The notes beneath the pieces were generated by a model that was not told the origin of the DNA, ran no database searches, and saw nothing but the letters and a program-made list of their open reading frames with translations. The position numbers and the translations under genes are program-made. A stretch of DNA of 64,000 nt from Oceanobacillus sp. HTM 045 (GTDB lineage Bacteria; Pseudomonadota; Alphaproteobacteria; Rhodobacterales; Rhodobacteraceae), in contig WNWL01000001.1 in assembly GCA_009733745.1 (NCBI GenBank), forward strand, positions 1,116,001 to 1,180,000, given 5' to 3'. Positions 54,564-63,737 of the stretch are shown here, piece after piece. Positions within the stretch are counted from its first letter, which is position 1, and every line of letters starts with the position of its first letter.

Positions 54564-55439
54564 ATGACGCGGATGCCGATCATCGTCGCGCTCTTCGTGG
54601 CGATCTTCTGGGGCGTCTGGTGGGTGCCGATGCGCCTGATGGCGGATGTGGGCCTCACCGGCGTCTGGCCGGGCGTGGCGATGTCCGCCACCGGTGCCGT
54701 CGCGCTGCTGGTACCGCTCGCCTTCGGGATCGGGAGCCGGCTCGACCTGCGCACCGGCATCGGTTCGCTGATGGTCGGGGTGGCGATCACCCTCTACTCG
54801 GGCGCGCTCAACTTCACCGACGTGGTGGCGGCGGTGGTGCTGTTCTACCTGGCCCCGGCCTGGAGCACGCTGATCGAGTGCATCTTCCTCGGGCGGCGCT
54901 GGAACCGGTGGAATGCCATCGCGATTTCCCTCTCGCTCGCCGGGATGCTGGTGATCGTCGGCGGGGATTTCTCGCTCGGCGGTTTCGGCATCGGCGAGAT
55001 CATGGCCCTGGTGGCCGGTCTCGGCTGGTCCGCCGGATGCGCGCTGATCTTCACCGCCAGCGAGGACCGCCAGCACCCGATGACGCTCGCGTTCGCCTCC
55101 ACGCTGGGCGCGCTGGTCACGGGGCTGATCATCGGCCTGTCGCTCGAATTCCCCACGACGGAAGCGATATCCGATGCCGCGTGGCTCGCCGTTGCCGCGG
55201 GCGTGCTCTATCTCGCCCCGCTGCTGTTCGGGAACCTCTGGGCGGCGATCCGCCTGCCGCCGGCATTGCTCAGCTTCCTGCTGACGGCGGAGATCATCTC
55301 GGGCGTCGTCACCAGCTCGATCTTCCTCGACGAGAGCTTCGGCCTGCGGGAAACGCTCGGCGCCCTGCTCGTCGCCGCCGCCGCGCTGATCGAGATCCGC
55401 TCCCAGAAATCGCGGCACGTCCTCAGCGTCGCGGGCTAG
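54564..55439 (+). CDS. DMT-superfamily (EamA) transporter
   Basis: A 291-residue membrane protein with ten helices arranged as two EamA repeats. The first repeat begins PIIVALFVAIFWGVWWVP and the second lies around MALVAGLGWSAGCALIF. The loops are short and both ends cytoplasmic. Such proteins export or import small metabolites or amino acids; the substrate is not predictable. It starts 126 bp after the MttB-like gene on the same strand, so a related substrate (a methylamine or betaine) is possible but unproven. Confidence 0.85.
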   Translation: MTRMPIIVALFVAIFWGVWWVPMRLMADVGLTGVWPGVAMSATGAVALLVPLAFGIGSRLDLRTGIGSLMVGVAITLYSGALNFTDVVAAVVLFYLAPAWSTLIECIFLGRRWNRWNAIAISLSLAGMLVIVGGDFSLGGFGIGEIMALVAGLGWSAGCALIFTASEDRQHPMTLAFASTLGALVTGLIIGLSLEFPTTEAISDAAWLAVAAGVLYLAPLLFGNLWAAIRLPPALLSFLLTAEIISGVVTSSIFLDESFGLRETLGALLVAAAALIEIRSQKSRHVLSVAG

Positions 55440-55570
55440 GGACCGGTGCGCCGCGCGATGCAGACCCGTTCCCCCTGTCGCGACCGGAGCTTGGGTGAGT
55501 TCTCTCACGAGAATGACAGCCCGCGCGCCTATGGTCCCCATCCGAGGCCGGCGGACATGGAAGACCCATC

Positions 55571-56722
55571 ATGCGCGTCCTGATCGTGCATCGCTATTTC
55601 TGGCCCGAGAACACCAACGTCTTCCCGCAGATGCTGCGCGAGATCGTGCACCTGCACCTCGCCCGCGGAGACACGGTCCGCGTGGTGGCCGGACTGAGCG
55701 ACGAGGCGCATGCGGATTACGGGAAAGAGTTCGGCGGGAATTGCAGGGTCTTTACCTTCCGCGCCCCGATCGACCGGCGCGGCTCACTCCTCCGCCGCGT
55801 GCTCAACAACACCCGTCTGCTGATCTGCGCGCTGAGGAACGCGGGGTTCGGCGGGCGCTGGGATGTTGTTTATACAGTGAGTTACCCGCCCCTCCTTGCC
55901 TCGACCCTGAGCATCCTCGCGCGGCGGCGGCACCTGATCTACTATTTCCAGGACGGGTTCCTGTACCGCATCCGCCGGTCGTGGATCCGCGCGGTCTACC
56001 TGTTCAGCCAGCGCATCGTCCTGCGCCGGGCATCCCGCGTCGTCACCCTTTCGCAGGACATGAAGGCCGGCCTGGTCGAGCAGCTTCCGGAACCCGAACG
56101 CCCGGCCGTCGCGGGGCGCATCCGCGTGATCCAGAACTTCGCGCCCGAGGCTTCCGGCGCGCTTCCCGAGCCCAGCCCGCCGGCACGGGACATCATCTAT
56201 GCCGGGAACCACGGGATCGCGCAGAACCTCCGGTTTTTCCTCGACGTTCTCGTTCGCATCGAGGCGAGGCCGCGGGTCGCGTTCTTCGGCGACGGCACCG
56301 AGAAGCGCGCCCTCGCCGACTGGGCCGATGCGGTCGGCATGTTCGACCGTGTCACTTTCCACGACCCGGTCGGCGCCGGGGAGATCGCCCGCGAGATCAA
56401 TCGCTCGCGCTTCGGCCTCGTCGGCGCGGTTCCCGGCCTCATGGGCCACGCCTTTCCCTCGAAACTGCTCTCCTACGCGGTCGCCGGCGTTCCAAGCATC
56501 GTCATGTGCCCGGAAGACAGCGCCACGTCAGCATGGCTCGTACGGCAGGGTTTCGGCTACCCGATCGACCCGGAAGACCCGGCGAAGGCCGCTCGGCAGT
56601 TCGAGGAGATACTCGCCGCACCCCCGGCGGACCGGAACGCGATCCGCGCCGCGGCGGAGGAGGAGTTCGGCCGGGAGCGCTTCCTCGCCGAGTTATCCGC
56701 CCTTCTGGACGAGTTGGACTAG
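55571..56722 (+). CDS. Glycosyltransferase (WbuB-like GT4)
   Basis: A 383-residue GT-B enzyme. N-terminal MRVLIVHRYFWPENTNVFPQ and VVYTVSYPPLLASTLSIL are typical of WbuB-type transferases. The C-terminal half has IIYAGNHGIAQNLRFFLDVL, VAFFGDGTEKRAL and PSKLLSYAVAGVPSIV. It lies outside the main cluster after the DMT gene. Its end overlaps the convergent glcF stop by 4 bp. A small inverted repeat (TTCTC-TCAC-GAGAA, 55500-55513) lies upstream. Probable part of the same polysaccharide; sugar unknown. Confidence 0.85.
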   Translation: MRVLIVHRYFWPENTNVFPQMLREIVHLHLARGDTVRVVAGLSDEAHADYGKEFGGNCRVFTFRAPIDRRGSLLRRVLNNTRLLICALRNAGFGGRWDVVYTVSYPPLLASTLSILARRRHLIYYFQDGFLYRIRRSWIRAVYLFSQRIVLRRASRVVTLSQDMKAGLVEQLPEPERPAVAGRIRVIQNFAPEASGALPEPSPPARDIIYAGNHGIAQNLRFFLDVLVRIEARPRVAFFGDGTEKRALADWADAVGMFDRVTFHDPVGAGEIAREINRSRFGLVGAVPGLMGHAFPSKLLSYAVAGVPSIVMCPEDSATSAWLVRQGFGYPIDPEDPAKAARQFEEILAAPPADRNAIRAAAEEEFGRERFLAELSALLDELD

Positions 56723-58053
56723 GAGACGCGGCGGAGGTTCGGCACCGGCCGCTTCCCCGGTTCGAAATCGACCATCGCCGGCGGCTTCGGCCCGCCCGTG
56801 GCCCAGTCGAGCAGTTCCGCCGTGTGCACCACCGGCACGCCGATGGCCGAGCCGATCTGCATCATGCAGCCGATATTGCCCGCCGCGATCACCTGCGGCG
56901 CCGTGCGGACGAGGTTCGCTACCTTGCGTTCCTTGAGCTTTGCGGAGATCTCGGGCTGCATCAGGTTGTAGGTGCCGGCCGAACCGCAGCAGAGATGCGG
57001 CTCCGCGGGCTCGACCACCTCGAACCCAGCGGCCTTCAGGAGCGTCTTTGGGTGCGTCTTGATCTGCTGGCCGTGTTGCAGCGAGCAGGCGGAATGGTAG
57101 GCGACGCGGAGCGGTTCCGCGTTTGTCGCACCTTCCAGCCCGAGATCGACCATCACCTCGGAAATGTCCTTCGCGATGGACGACACCCGCGCCGCGTCCG
57201 CGGCCAACGGTTCCTCGCGGAACATGTGGCCGTAATCCTTCACCGTCGTGCCGCAGCCCGAGGTGTTGATAACGATGGCGTCGAGCCCCTGCCCGTCCAT
57301 CTCCCGCGCCCATGCGCGGATGTTTTTCGCTGCCGTTGCATGGCTTTGCGACGTCTTGCCCATGTGATGCGCGAGCGCACCACAGCAGCCCGCGCCCTCC
57401 GCCACCACAACCTCGCAGCCGTGACGGGTCAGAAGGCGGATGGTGGCGTCGTTGATGTCGGTGTTGAGCGCCTTCTGCGCGCAGCCGGTCATCAGCGCGA
57501 CCCTTTTGCGCCGCTCGCCCTGCGCGGGGAAGATCTGCGGGTCGTCGTTCCGGCTCACCGGCGGGATCGACTTCGGCGCCATCTCCAGCATGGCGCGCAG
57601 CCGCGCGTCGGGCACCAGCCCGCGGAACGGACGGGCGAGTTTCGCGGCGAACATCGCGACCCGGAAGCGCATCGGGTATGGCAGGATCCGCGCCAGCACC
57701 CAGCGCAGGAGGCGGTCGTCCCAGCGGCGCCTGTGCCTGCGCTCGATATACTCCCGCGCGTGGTCGACGAGATGCATGTAGTGCACCCCCGACGGGCAGG
57801 TGGACATGCAGGCGAGGCAGGAGAGGCAGCGGTCGATATGCTTCACCGTGGCCGGGTCGGGCACACGGTCGTTCTCCAGCATGTCCTTGATCAGGTAGAT
57901 CCGGCCCCGCGGACTGTCGAGCTCGTCGCCCAGCACCTGGTAGGTCGGGCAGGTCGCGGTGCAGAAGCCGCAGTGGACGCAGGCTCGGAGGATCTCGTTG
58001 GAGCGTGCCGTTGCGGCGTCGCGGAGCTGCGCGTCGGTGAAATTTGTCCGCAT
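56719..58053 (-). CDS. glcF: Glycolate oxidase iron-sulfur subunit
   Basis: A 444-residue iron-sulfur protein that takes electrons from GlcD/GlcE and passes them to the respiratory chain. Two 4Fe-4S motifs of CxxCxxCxxxCP type lie at C25-C35 (CVHCGFCTATCP) and C76-C86 (CLSCLACMSTCP). Two CCG-type domains follow, one with GAGCCGALAHHMG and the other with LCCGSAGTYN. Length and order are normal for GlcF. It is last in the minus-strand glcD, glcE, glcF operon. Confidence 0.95.
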   Translation of the reverse strand: MRTNFTDAQLRDAATARSNEILRACVHCGFCTATCPTYQVLGDELDSPRGRIYLIKDMLENDRVPDPATVKHIDRCLSCLACMSTCPSGVHYMHLVDHAREYIERRHRRRWDDRLLRWVLARILPYPMRFRVAMFAAKLARPFRGLVPDARLRAMLEMAPKSIPPVSRNDDPQIFPAQGERRKRVALMTGCAQKALNTDINDATIRLLTRHGCEVVVAEGAGCCGALAHHMGKTSQSHATAAKNIRAWAREMDGQGLDAIVINTSGCGTTVKDYGHMFREEPLAADAARVSSIAKDISEVMVDLGLEGATNAEPLRVAYHSACSLQHGQQIKTHPKTLLKAAGFEVVEPAEPHLCCGSAGTYNLMQPEISAKLKERKVANLVRTAPQVIAAGNIGCMMQIGSAIGVPVVHTAELLDWATGGPKPPAMVDFEPGKRPVPNLRRVS

Positions 58054-58057
58054 CTTG

Positions 58058-59188
58058 TCAGCCCATCAGTCCGGGATTGAGGACACCGCGGGGGTCAAAT
58101 TGTCCGCGGAGCCGTGCCGAAAGCGCCGCGACCGGCGCGGGCTCGGGGTGGAAGACCGGCAGCGCCGCGCGCGTCGCCTCCGATGCGCGGACCAGCGTGG
58201 CCGCGCCGTTCAGGGGGCCGAGCCTGGCGCGCAGGTCGGTGCCGGGCGCGCAGGCGGCCCAGACCAGACCGCCGCCCCAGTCGAGCTGGAACTTCGCGCC
58301 CTCGGGCAGGCGCGCGACGATCCCCGGCGCGTCGGAGGGGCGCGTGACGATGCGCCAGACATCCTCCTCCCCGCCTTCCCAGAGCGACACGTCGCGCGCC
58401 GTGCGCCAGCTCGTGTCGTCCGGGCCGAGGCCGGTGACCGCGCTCACCTCGCCGAACCTGCCGAGCAGGTCCCCGAGCTTGCCGACGCGGTAGGCGACCG
58501 AGTTCGAGAACCCCTCGACCCGGATCACCGTTTGGGGCTCGTCATTGGCGCTTACCGGGAAATGGGCCGCGCCGGAAACATCGTAGGGCGACCCGAGCGC
58601 CGCGGACATGGCCTCGACGGCCCGTGCCGGCGTGAGGCCCTCGATGCCGACGACCCCGGTCTCCTCCGGCTTGGGCAGCACCTTGAGGCTCACCTGTGTG
58701 AGAACCCCGAGCGTCCCGCGCGAGCCGGTCATCAGCTTCACGAGGTCGTAGCCGGTGACATTCTTCATCACCCGCCCGCCATTCTTGGCCACCTGCCCCT
58801 CGCCGGTGACGAAGCGCACGCCCAGCATGAAGTCGCGGCAGGCCCCGACGGTCACGCGCCGCGGGCCGCTGACATTGGCCGCCACCACGCCGCCGATGGT
58901 CGGCTCTCCCGTGGTGCCGAGCAGCGGGCGGTGGTCCATCGGCTCGAAGGCGAGGCGCTGGTTCTCGGCGGCGAGTGCCGCCTCCACCTCGGCGACGGGC
59001 GTCCCGGCATTGACCACGATGGTCAGCGCGCCCGGCTCGTAGACCTCGATGCCGGTGAGCGCGGCGGTGCTGAGCGCCTCCCCCGCCACCGGCTTGCCGA
59101 CCGGCCTCGTGCCGCCGCCGATGATCCGCAGCGGGCCGTTCGCTCCGGCGATGGCCTCGGCCAGATCGGTTTCGTCGCGTGGCTGCAT
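58058..59188 (-). CDS. glcE: Glycolate oxidase FAD-binding subunit
   Basis: A 376-residue FAD-binding type-4 protein. The N-terminal FAD-binding part has LRIIGGGTRPVGKPV and TIVVNAGTPVAEVEAALA. The family block is LGTTGEPTIGGVVAANVSGP followed by KNVTGYDLVKLMTGSRGTLG. It is shorter than GlcD and, as in other GlcE proteins, forms the second flavin subunit of glycolate oxidase. It starts 22 bp after the glcD stop and is 4 bp before glcF. Confidence 0.94.
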   Translation of the reverse strand: MQPRDETDLAEAIAGANGPLRIIGGGTRPVGKPVAGEALSTAALTGIEVYEPGALTIVVNAGTPVAEVEAALAAENQRLAFEPMDHRPLLGTTGEPTIGGVVAANVSGPRRVTVGACRDFMLGVRFVTGEGQVAKNGGRVMKNVTGYDLVKLMTGSRGTLGVLTQVSLKVLPKPEETGVVGIEGLTPARAVEAMSAALGSPYDVSGAAHFPVSANDEPQTVIRVEGFSNSVAYRVGKLGDLLGRFGEVSAVTGLGPDDTSWRTARDVSLWEGGEEDVWRIVTRPSDAPGIVARLPEGAKFQLDWGGGLVWAACAPGTDLRARLGPLNGAATLVRASEATRAALPVFHPEPAPVAALSARLRGQFDPRGVLNPGLMG

Positions 59189-59210
59189 GTCCCCTCCCCT
59201 CCCGCTCGTG

Positions 59211-60650
59211 TCAGGCGCGCCGCGGCGCGCTGAGGTCCAGCGGGAAGACCTTGGCCGGGTTCAGGAGCCAGTCGGGGTCGAAGGCGTCCTTCACCCGCAT
59301 CTGGTATTCGAGATCCGCCTCGGCGTACTGGTCCAGCATCAGGTCGCGCTTCTCGATGCCGACCCCGTGCTCGCCGGTGAGGCAGCCGCCGACCTCGACG
59401 CAGAGCCGCAGGATATCGGCCCCGAACGCCTCTGCCTTTTCCAGCTCACCGGGCGCGTTGGCGTTGAACAGGATCAGCGGGTGCATGTTGCCGTCGCCCG
59501 CGTGGAACACGTTGGCGCAGGCGAGGCCGTGCTGCTTGGAAAGCTCGCCCGTGCGCCGCAGCACCTCCGGCAGCCTGCTCACCGGAACCGTGCCGTCGAG
59601 GCAGAGATAGTCGCCGATCTGGCCCATCGCGCCGAAGGCCGACTTGCGGCCCTTCCAGATCATCGCGCTTTCCTCGGCGCTAGCGCTCTCGCGCAGCTCG
59701 ACCGGGTTGAGGGAGCGGGCAATGGCGTTGATCTTCTCGAGCTGCTCGTCGATCTCGTCGGGCGAGCCTTCCACCTCGACGATCAGCAGCGCCTCCACGT
59801 CCGGGTAGCCGGCGCCGCAGAAATCCTCCGTCGCGCGGATGCAGAGCCGGTCCATGTACTCGATGGCGACCGGCAGGACGCCGGCCTTGATGATCGCCGC
59901 GACGCATTCGCCGGCCACTTCCGGGTCGTCGAAGCCCATCAGGACCGGCCGCGCGCCTTCCGGCTTGGGGAGGATGCGCAGGGTCGCCTCGGTCACCACG
60001 CCGAGCATCCCCTCGGAGCCGCAGAGCACCCCCAGCAGATCGTAGCAAGAGGCTTCTCCGTGGGGGCCGCCGATCTCGATGATCTCGCCGTCCGCCATCA
60101 CCATCCGCACGCCGAGGAGGTTGTTGGTGGTGACGCCGTACTTGAGGCAGTGCGCGCCCCCGGAGTTCATCGCGATGTTCCCGGCGATAGCGCAGGCAAG
60201 CTGCGAGGAGGGGTCGGGGGCGTAGAAATACCCGTCCGCCTCGACCGCGCCGGTGACGGAGAGGTTGGTCATCCCGGTCTGCACCCGGATGTAGCGGTCG
60301 GGGTAGTTGACCTCCAGCACCGCGTTGAGCCGCGCCGTCCCGAGGATCACGCAATCCGCCGTCGGCAGCGCCCCGCCCGCGAGCGACGTGCCCGAGCCGC
60401 GCGGCACGACGGGCACGCCCATCTCGTGGCAGACCCGCATCACCGCCGCGACCTCCTCGGTCGTGTGCGGCAGCACCGCCGCCAGCGGCGGGCAGGAATA
60501 GGCGGTGAGCGCGTCGCACTCGTAGGCGCGCGTCTCGGCGGGGTCGGAGATCACCGACTCCGCGCCGATGGCCGTCGCGAGCGCGGCGACGATCTCTTCC
60601 TTGCGGCCAACGATGGCCGCATCCGGCTCCGGCATGGCGATGCTGGACAT
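59211..60650 (-). CDS. glcD: Glycolate oxidase FAD-linked subunit
   Basis: A 479-residue flavoprotein, the catalytic subunit that oxidises glycolate to glyoxylate (and D-lactate in some forms). FAD-binding: VVPRGSGTSLAGGALPTADC, then GNIAMNSGGAHCLKYGVTTN. C-terminal GDGNMHPLILFN and GCLTGEHGVGIEKRD are diagnostic of GlcD. The start ATG 60650 has GGGAGGAG upstream; ATG 60635 is an alternative. First gene of glcDEF. Divergent from the cobalamin riboswitch/btu operon. Confidence 0.95.
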   Translation of the reverse strand: MSSIAMPEPDAAIVGRKEEIVAALATAIGAESVISDPAETRAYECDALTAYSCPPLAAVLPHTTEEVAAVMRVCHEMGVPVVPRGSGTSLAGGALPTADCVILGTARLNAVLEVNYPDRYIRVQTGMTNLSVTGAVEADGYFYAPDPSSQLACAIAGNIAMNSGGAHCLKYGVTTNNLLGVRMVMADGEIIEIGGPHGEASCYDLLGVLCGSEGMLGVVTEATLRILPKPEGARPVLMGFDDPEVAGECVAAIIKAGVLPVAIEYMDRLCIRATEDFCGAGYPDVEALLIVEVEGSPDEIDEQLEKINAIARSLNPVELRESASAEESAMIWKGRKSAFGAMGQIGDYLCLDGTVPVSRLPEVLRRTGELSKQHGLACANVFHAGDGNMHPLILFNANAPGELEKAEAFGADILRLCVEVGGCLTGEHGVGIEKRDLMLDQYAEADLEYQMRVKDAFDPDWLLNPAKVFPLDLSAPRRA

Positions 60651-60801
60651 CCCGCTCCTCCCGCGCCCGGCCGATTCTCTGTCGCCGGGCATCCCTGTAT
60701 TGGTCAGTTTTCCTTACCACATGGGCAGGCCATGCACCAGAATACCACCCTGCGCCCATTTGGCACGCACATCCCGTGCCCCGTCTCGATGTTCGCGCGC
60801 A

Positions 60802-60830
60802 TTGACATCCCGGCGCGCAGGCGCGATTGA
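60802..60830 (+). promoter_or_regulatory. Candidate promoter of the cobalamin-transport operon
   Basis: A perfect TTGACA at 60802-60807 is followed, 17 bp on, by GATTGA at 60825-60830. The -35 is exact, the -10 is weak. Initiation would start just before the riboswitch, which begins about 12 bp downstream. Confidence 0.4.
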
Positions 60831-60841
60831 GCCAAGGCTCG

Positions 60842-61003
60842 GGTTCCTCCCCAGGGAGGTGAAACGGGAACGCGGTGCGGCCTTGCCGGCCAATTCCGCG
60901 GCTGCCCCCGCAACTGTGAGCGGCGATGCTCCTGCCACGTGCCACTGGCCAGACCGGCCGGGAAGGCGGCGGGGGACGGGCCGCGAGCCAGGAGACCGGC
61001 CCG
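60842..61003 (+). promoter_or_regulatory. Cobalamin riboswitch
   Basis: The aptamer core is visible in order: GGTGAAACGGGAACGCGGTG, CCGCGGCTGCCCCCGCAACTG, GCCACTGG, GGGAAGGCGG, and the B12 box GAGCCAGGAGACC at 60985-60997. It lies upstream of btuFCD-like genes and should shut them down when adenosylcobalamin is plentiful. A hairpin at 61073-61087 (GGCCCG-TGA-CGGGCC) just before the Shine-Dalgarno may be part of a translation-blocking expression platform. Confidence 0.95.
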
Positions 61004-61098
61004 GCGATCACCCTCCACCGGCGCGGGGCGCGGCGGGACGGGCGGAACCCTCCGCAGCGGTGATGCAGGACCGGCCCGTGACGGGCCAGGGAGGGCGG

Positions 61099-61938
61099 AT
61101 GCGTCTGGTGACGGGTCTCATCGCGGGAACGGTCGCTTTGGCGGCGCCTGCCGTGGCGCAGGCCGCGGACGGCGCGGCGCCGCGGCGGGTGGTTTCGCTC
61201 AACGTCTGCACTGACCAGATCGCCTTGATGCTGGCCGCGCCCGGCCAGATCGAGGCCGTCTCGCGCTTCGCCGTCGACCCGAAGGCCTCGGTGATGGTCG
61301 AGGAGGCCCGCGCCTACCCCACCACGGCGGGCGGCGCGGAGGACGTGTTCCTGCGCAGGCCGGACCTCGTGCTGGCGGGCAGCTACACGGCGCGGGCGAC
61401 GGTGGACATCCTGCGCCGCCTCGGCATCCCGGTGGTGGAGATCGCCCCGGCTTCGGGTTTCGGCGACATCGCCGCGAGCATCCGCGAGATCGGCGCGGCG
61501 CTGGGCGCGGCGGACCGGGCGGAAGAGGTGATCGCCCGTTTCGAGGCGCGTCTGGCACGGGTGCCGGCGGCGGAGAGGACCCTGCGCGTCGCGCTCTACG
61601 GCGCGAACGGGTACACGGAGGGCGCGGGCACGCTCTCGCACGAGGTCGTCACCGCCGCGGGTTTCTCGAACATCGCGGCGGAGATTGGCATCGTCGGGAT
61701 CGCCCGGCTGAGCCTTGAACAGCTTATCCTCGCCGACCCGGACCTGATCGTGATCGGGCTCGACTACGACAGCCCGGCCCGCGCGCAGGAGATATTCAGC
61801 CACCCTGCCCTCGCGGCCCTCGCGGACGTGCCGAAGGCGCGGATCGCCCCGGCGCACTGGGTCTGCGGCACGCCGCATATCGTCGAGGCGGTCGAGGGGC
61901 TGGTGGAAGCGCGCGACGCGATCCTGGAGGGGCGATGA
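61099..61938 (+). CDS. btuF: BtuF-like corrinoid-binding periplasmic protein
   Basis: A 279-residue exported solute-binding protein of the helical-backbone metal-receptor type. Signal peptide is residues 1-22. The mature N-terminus has RRVVSLNVCTDQIALML, a hallmark of B12/heme-type receptors. The long central helix region (ADRAEEVIARFEARLARVP) and the end PAHWVCGTPHIVEAVEGLV follow. The riboswitch upstream argues for cobalamin; heme or siderophore binding is less likely. The start ATG 61099 has GGGAGGG upstream. It overlaps btuC by 4 bp. Confidence 0.87.
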   Translation: MRLVTGLIAGTVALAAPAVAQAADGAAPRRVVSLNVCTDQIALMLAAPGQIEAVSRFAVDPKASVMVEEARAYPTTAGGAEDVFLRRPDLVLAGSYTARATVDILRRLGIPVVEIAPASGFGDIAASIREIGAALGAADRAEEVIARFEARLARVPAAERTLRVALYGANGYTEGAGTLSHEVVTAAGFSNIAAEIGIVGIARLSLEQLILADPDLIVIGLDYDSPARAQEIFSHPALAALADVPKARIAPAHWVCGTPHIVEAVEGLVEARDAILEGR

Positions 61939-62957
61939 ACCTGCGCGTCCCCTACCCCGTGCTGATCGCCGCGCTGGCGGTGACGGTGGCGCTGCTGTTC
62001 GGCCTGTCGCTGCTGACCGGGTCGGCGGAGCTCGGGCTCGGCGAGAGCCTCTCGGCGCTGTTCGCGGATGGCGGCAGCGGCGGCTCCGGCGGCGGGAACG
62101 TGGTGGCTATCGTGATGCAGGAGATCCGCCTGCCGCGCGCGCTGCTGGCGCTGATGATCGGCGCGTCGCTCGGCCTCTCCGGCGCGGCGCTGCAGGGGTA
62201 CCTGAGGAACCCGCTGGCCGAGCCGGGATTGATCGGCGTGACGGCGACCGCGTCGCTGGGCGCGGTGCTGGCGATCTATACCGGCATCTCGGCCGCGGTG
62301 CCGCTGGCGCTGCCCGCCATGGCGCTGGCCGGGGCCGGGCTGGCGGTGCTGCTGGTGCAGCTTCTCGCCGGGGGGCGCGGCGGGGCGCTGACGCTGATCC
62401 TCGCGGGCGTGGCGCTGACCAGCCTCGCCGGGGCGATGACCTCGCTGGCGCTGAACCTCGCGCCGAACCCGTTCGCCTCGCTGGAGATCGTGTTCTGGCT
62501 GCTCGGCTCGCTGGCCGACCGCTCGATGATCCATGTCCAGATCGCCGCGCCCTTCATCCTCGCCGGGTGGTTGATGCTGGCGACGCTGGGCCGCGGGCTC
62601 GACGCGCTGGCGCTGGGCGAGGAGACAGCCGCGTCGCTCGGCGTAAGGCTGCCGCTCTTGCGGCTGCTTGCCGTGGTCGGCACGGCCTCCTGCGTGGGCG
62701 CGTCCACCGCGGTCGCGGGGGCGATCGGCTTCGTCGGGCTGGTGGTGCCGCACCTGCTGCGCCCGTTCGTCGGGCACCGGCCGTCGCGGCTGCTGCTCGC
62801 CTCGGCGCTCGGCGGCGCGGCGATGCTGCTGCTGGCCGACATCGCGGCGCGGGTGCTGGCGCCGGACGAGGACCTGAAACTCGGCGTCCTGACCGCGCTG
62901 GTCGGCGCGCCGTTCTTCCTCTGGCTGGTGGTGCGGACCCGGAGGCGGCTGGCATGA
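61935..62957 (+). CDS. btuC: BtuC-like permease (FecCD family)
   Basis: A 340-residue membrane permease with about ten helices. Family motifs are IRLPRALLALMIGASLGLSG followed by ALQGYLRNPLAEPGLIGV, and GFVGLVVPHLLRPFVGHRPS in the second half, where the ATPase docks. It pairs with the BtuD-like ATPase to import cobalamin carried by the BtuF-like protein. It overlaps both neighbours by 4 bp. Confidence 0.9.
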   Translation: MNLRVPYPVLIAALAVTVALLFGLSLLTGSAELGLGESLSALFADGGSGGSGGGNVVAIVMQEIRLPRALLALMIGASLGLSGAALQGYLRNPLAEPGLIGVTATASLGAVLAIYTGISAAVPLALPAMALAGAGLAVLLVQLLAGGRGGALTLILAGVALTSLAGAMTSLALNLAPNPFASLEIVFWLLGSLADRSMIHVQIAAPFILAGWLMLATLGRGLDALALGEETAASLGVRLPLLRLLAVVGTASCVGASTAVAGAIGFVGLVVPHLLRPFVGHRPSRLLLASALGGAAMLLLADIAARVLAPDEDLKLGVLTALVGAPFFLWLVVRTRRRLA

Positions 62958-63733
62958 CGCTGTTTGCGCTCGACCGGGTCACGGTGCGCCTCGACGGGCG
63001 GGAGGTGCTGCACGGGGTGTCGCTGGAACTGCGCGAGGGCTCCTTCGCGGCGCTGATCGGGCCGAACGGGGCGGGCAAGTCCACTCTCCTGCGCGCCGCC
63101 GCCGGGCTGATCCCGGCGGAAGGCGGGATCTCGCTGGCGGGCGCGCCGCTGGCGCGGCTTTCCAGCACCGCGCGCGCCCGTGCCGCCGCCTTCCTCGCGC
63201 AGGAGCGGGAGGTGGCCTGGCCCGTGACGGTCAAGACGCTGGTCGGCCTCGGCCGTTTCCCGCATCGCGGCGCGATGCAGCCGGCGACGGCGGAGGACCG
63301 CGCGCATGTCGAGCGGGCGATGGAGCGGATGGACGTGGCGCGGCTCCGCGCGCGCCCGGCGACCGAGCTGTCCGGCGGCGAGCGGGCGCGGGCGCTGATC
63401 GCCCGGGCGCTGGCGCAGGACACGCCGCTCCTGCTGGCGGACGAGCCGGCGGCGGGGCTGGACCCGGCGCACCAGATCACGCTGATGGAGGTGTTCGCGG
63501 AGCTTGCCGCGGACGGGCGCGGCGTGCTGGCCTCGATGCACGATCTCGGCCTCGCGGCGCGCTGGTGCGACCGGCTGGTGCTGCTGCACGAGGGCCGGAT
63601 CGTGGCGGACGGCACGCCGGAGGCGGTGCTGACGCCGGAGAACCTCGCCCGCGTCTACGGCATCGAGGCGCATATCGGCCGGGCGAATGGCGGGCTGGTG
63701 GTGCAGCCGCTGTCGCGGACGACGGGCCGCTGA
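62954..63733 (+). CDS. btuD: BtuD-like ATP-binding protein
   Basis: A 259-residue ABC ATPase. Walker A is GPNGAGKST at about 37-45, the signature LSGGERARA lies near 139-147, and Walker B LLLADEPAAGLD is near 158-169, with the switch His in LASMHDLGLAA. It energises the BtuC-like permease. The family also serves heme and siderophore transport, so the cobalamin call depends on the riboswitch. Last gene of the operon. Confidence 0.88.
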   Translation: MTLFALDRVTVRLDGREVLHGVSLELREGSFAALIGPNGAGKSTLLRAAAGLIPAEGGISLAGAPLARLSSTARARAAAFLAQEREVAWPVTVKTLVGLGRFPHRGAMQPATAEDRAHVERAMERMDVARLRARPATELSGGERARALIARALAQDTPLLLADEPAAGLDPAHQITLMEVFAELAADGRGVLASMHDLGLAARWCDRLVLLHEGRIVADGTPEAVLTPENLARVYGIEAHIGRANGGLVVQPLSRTTGR

Positions 63734-63737
63734 GGCG

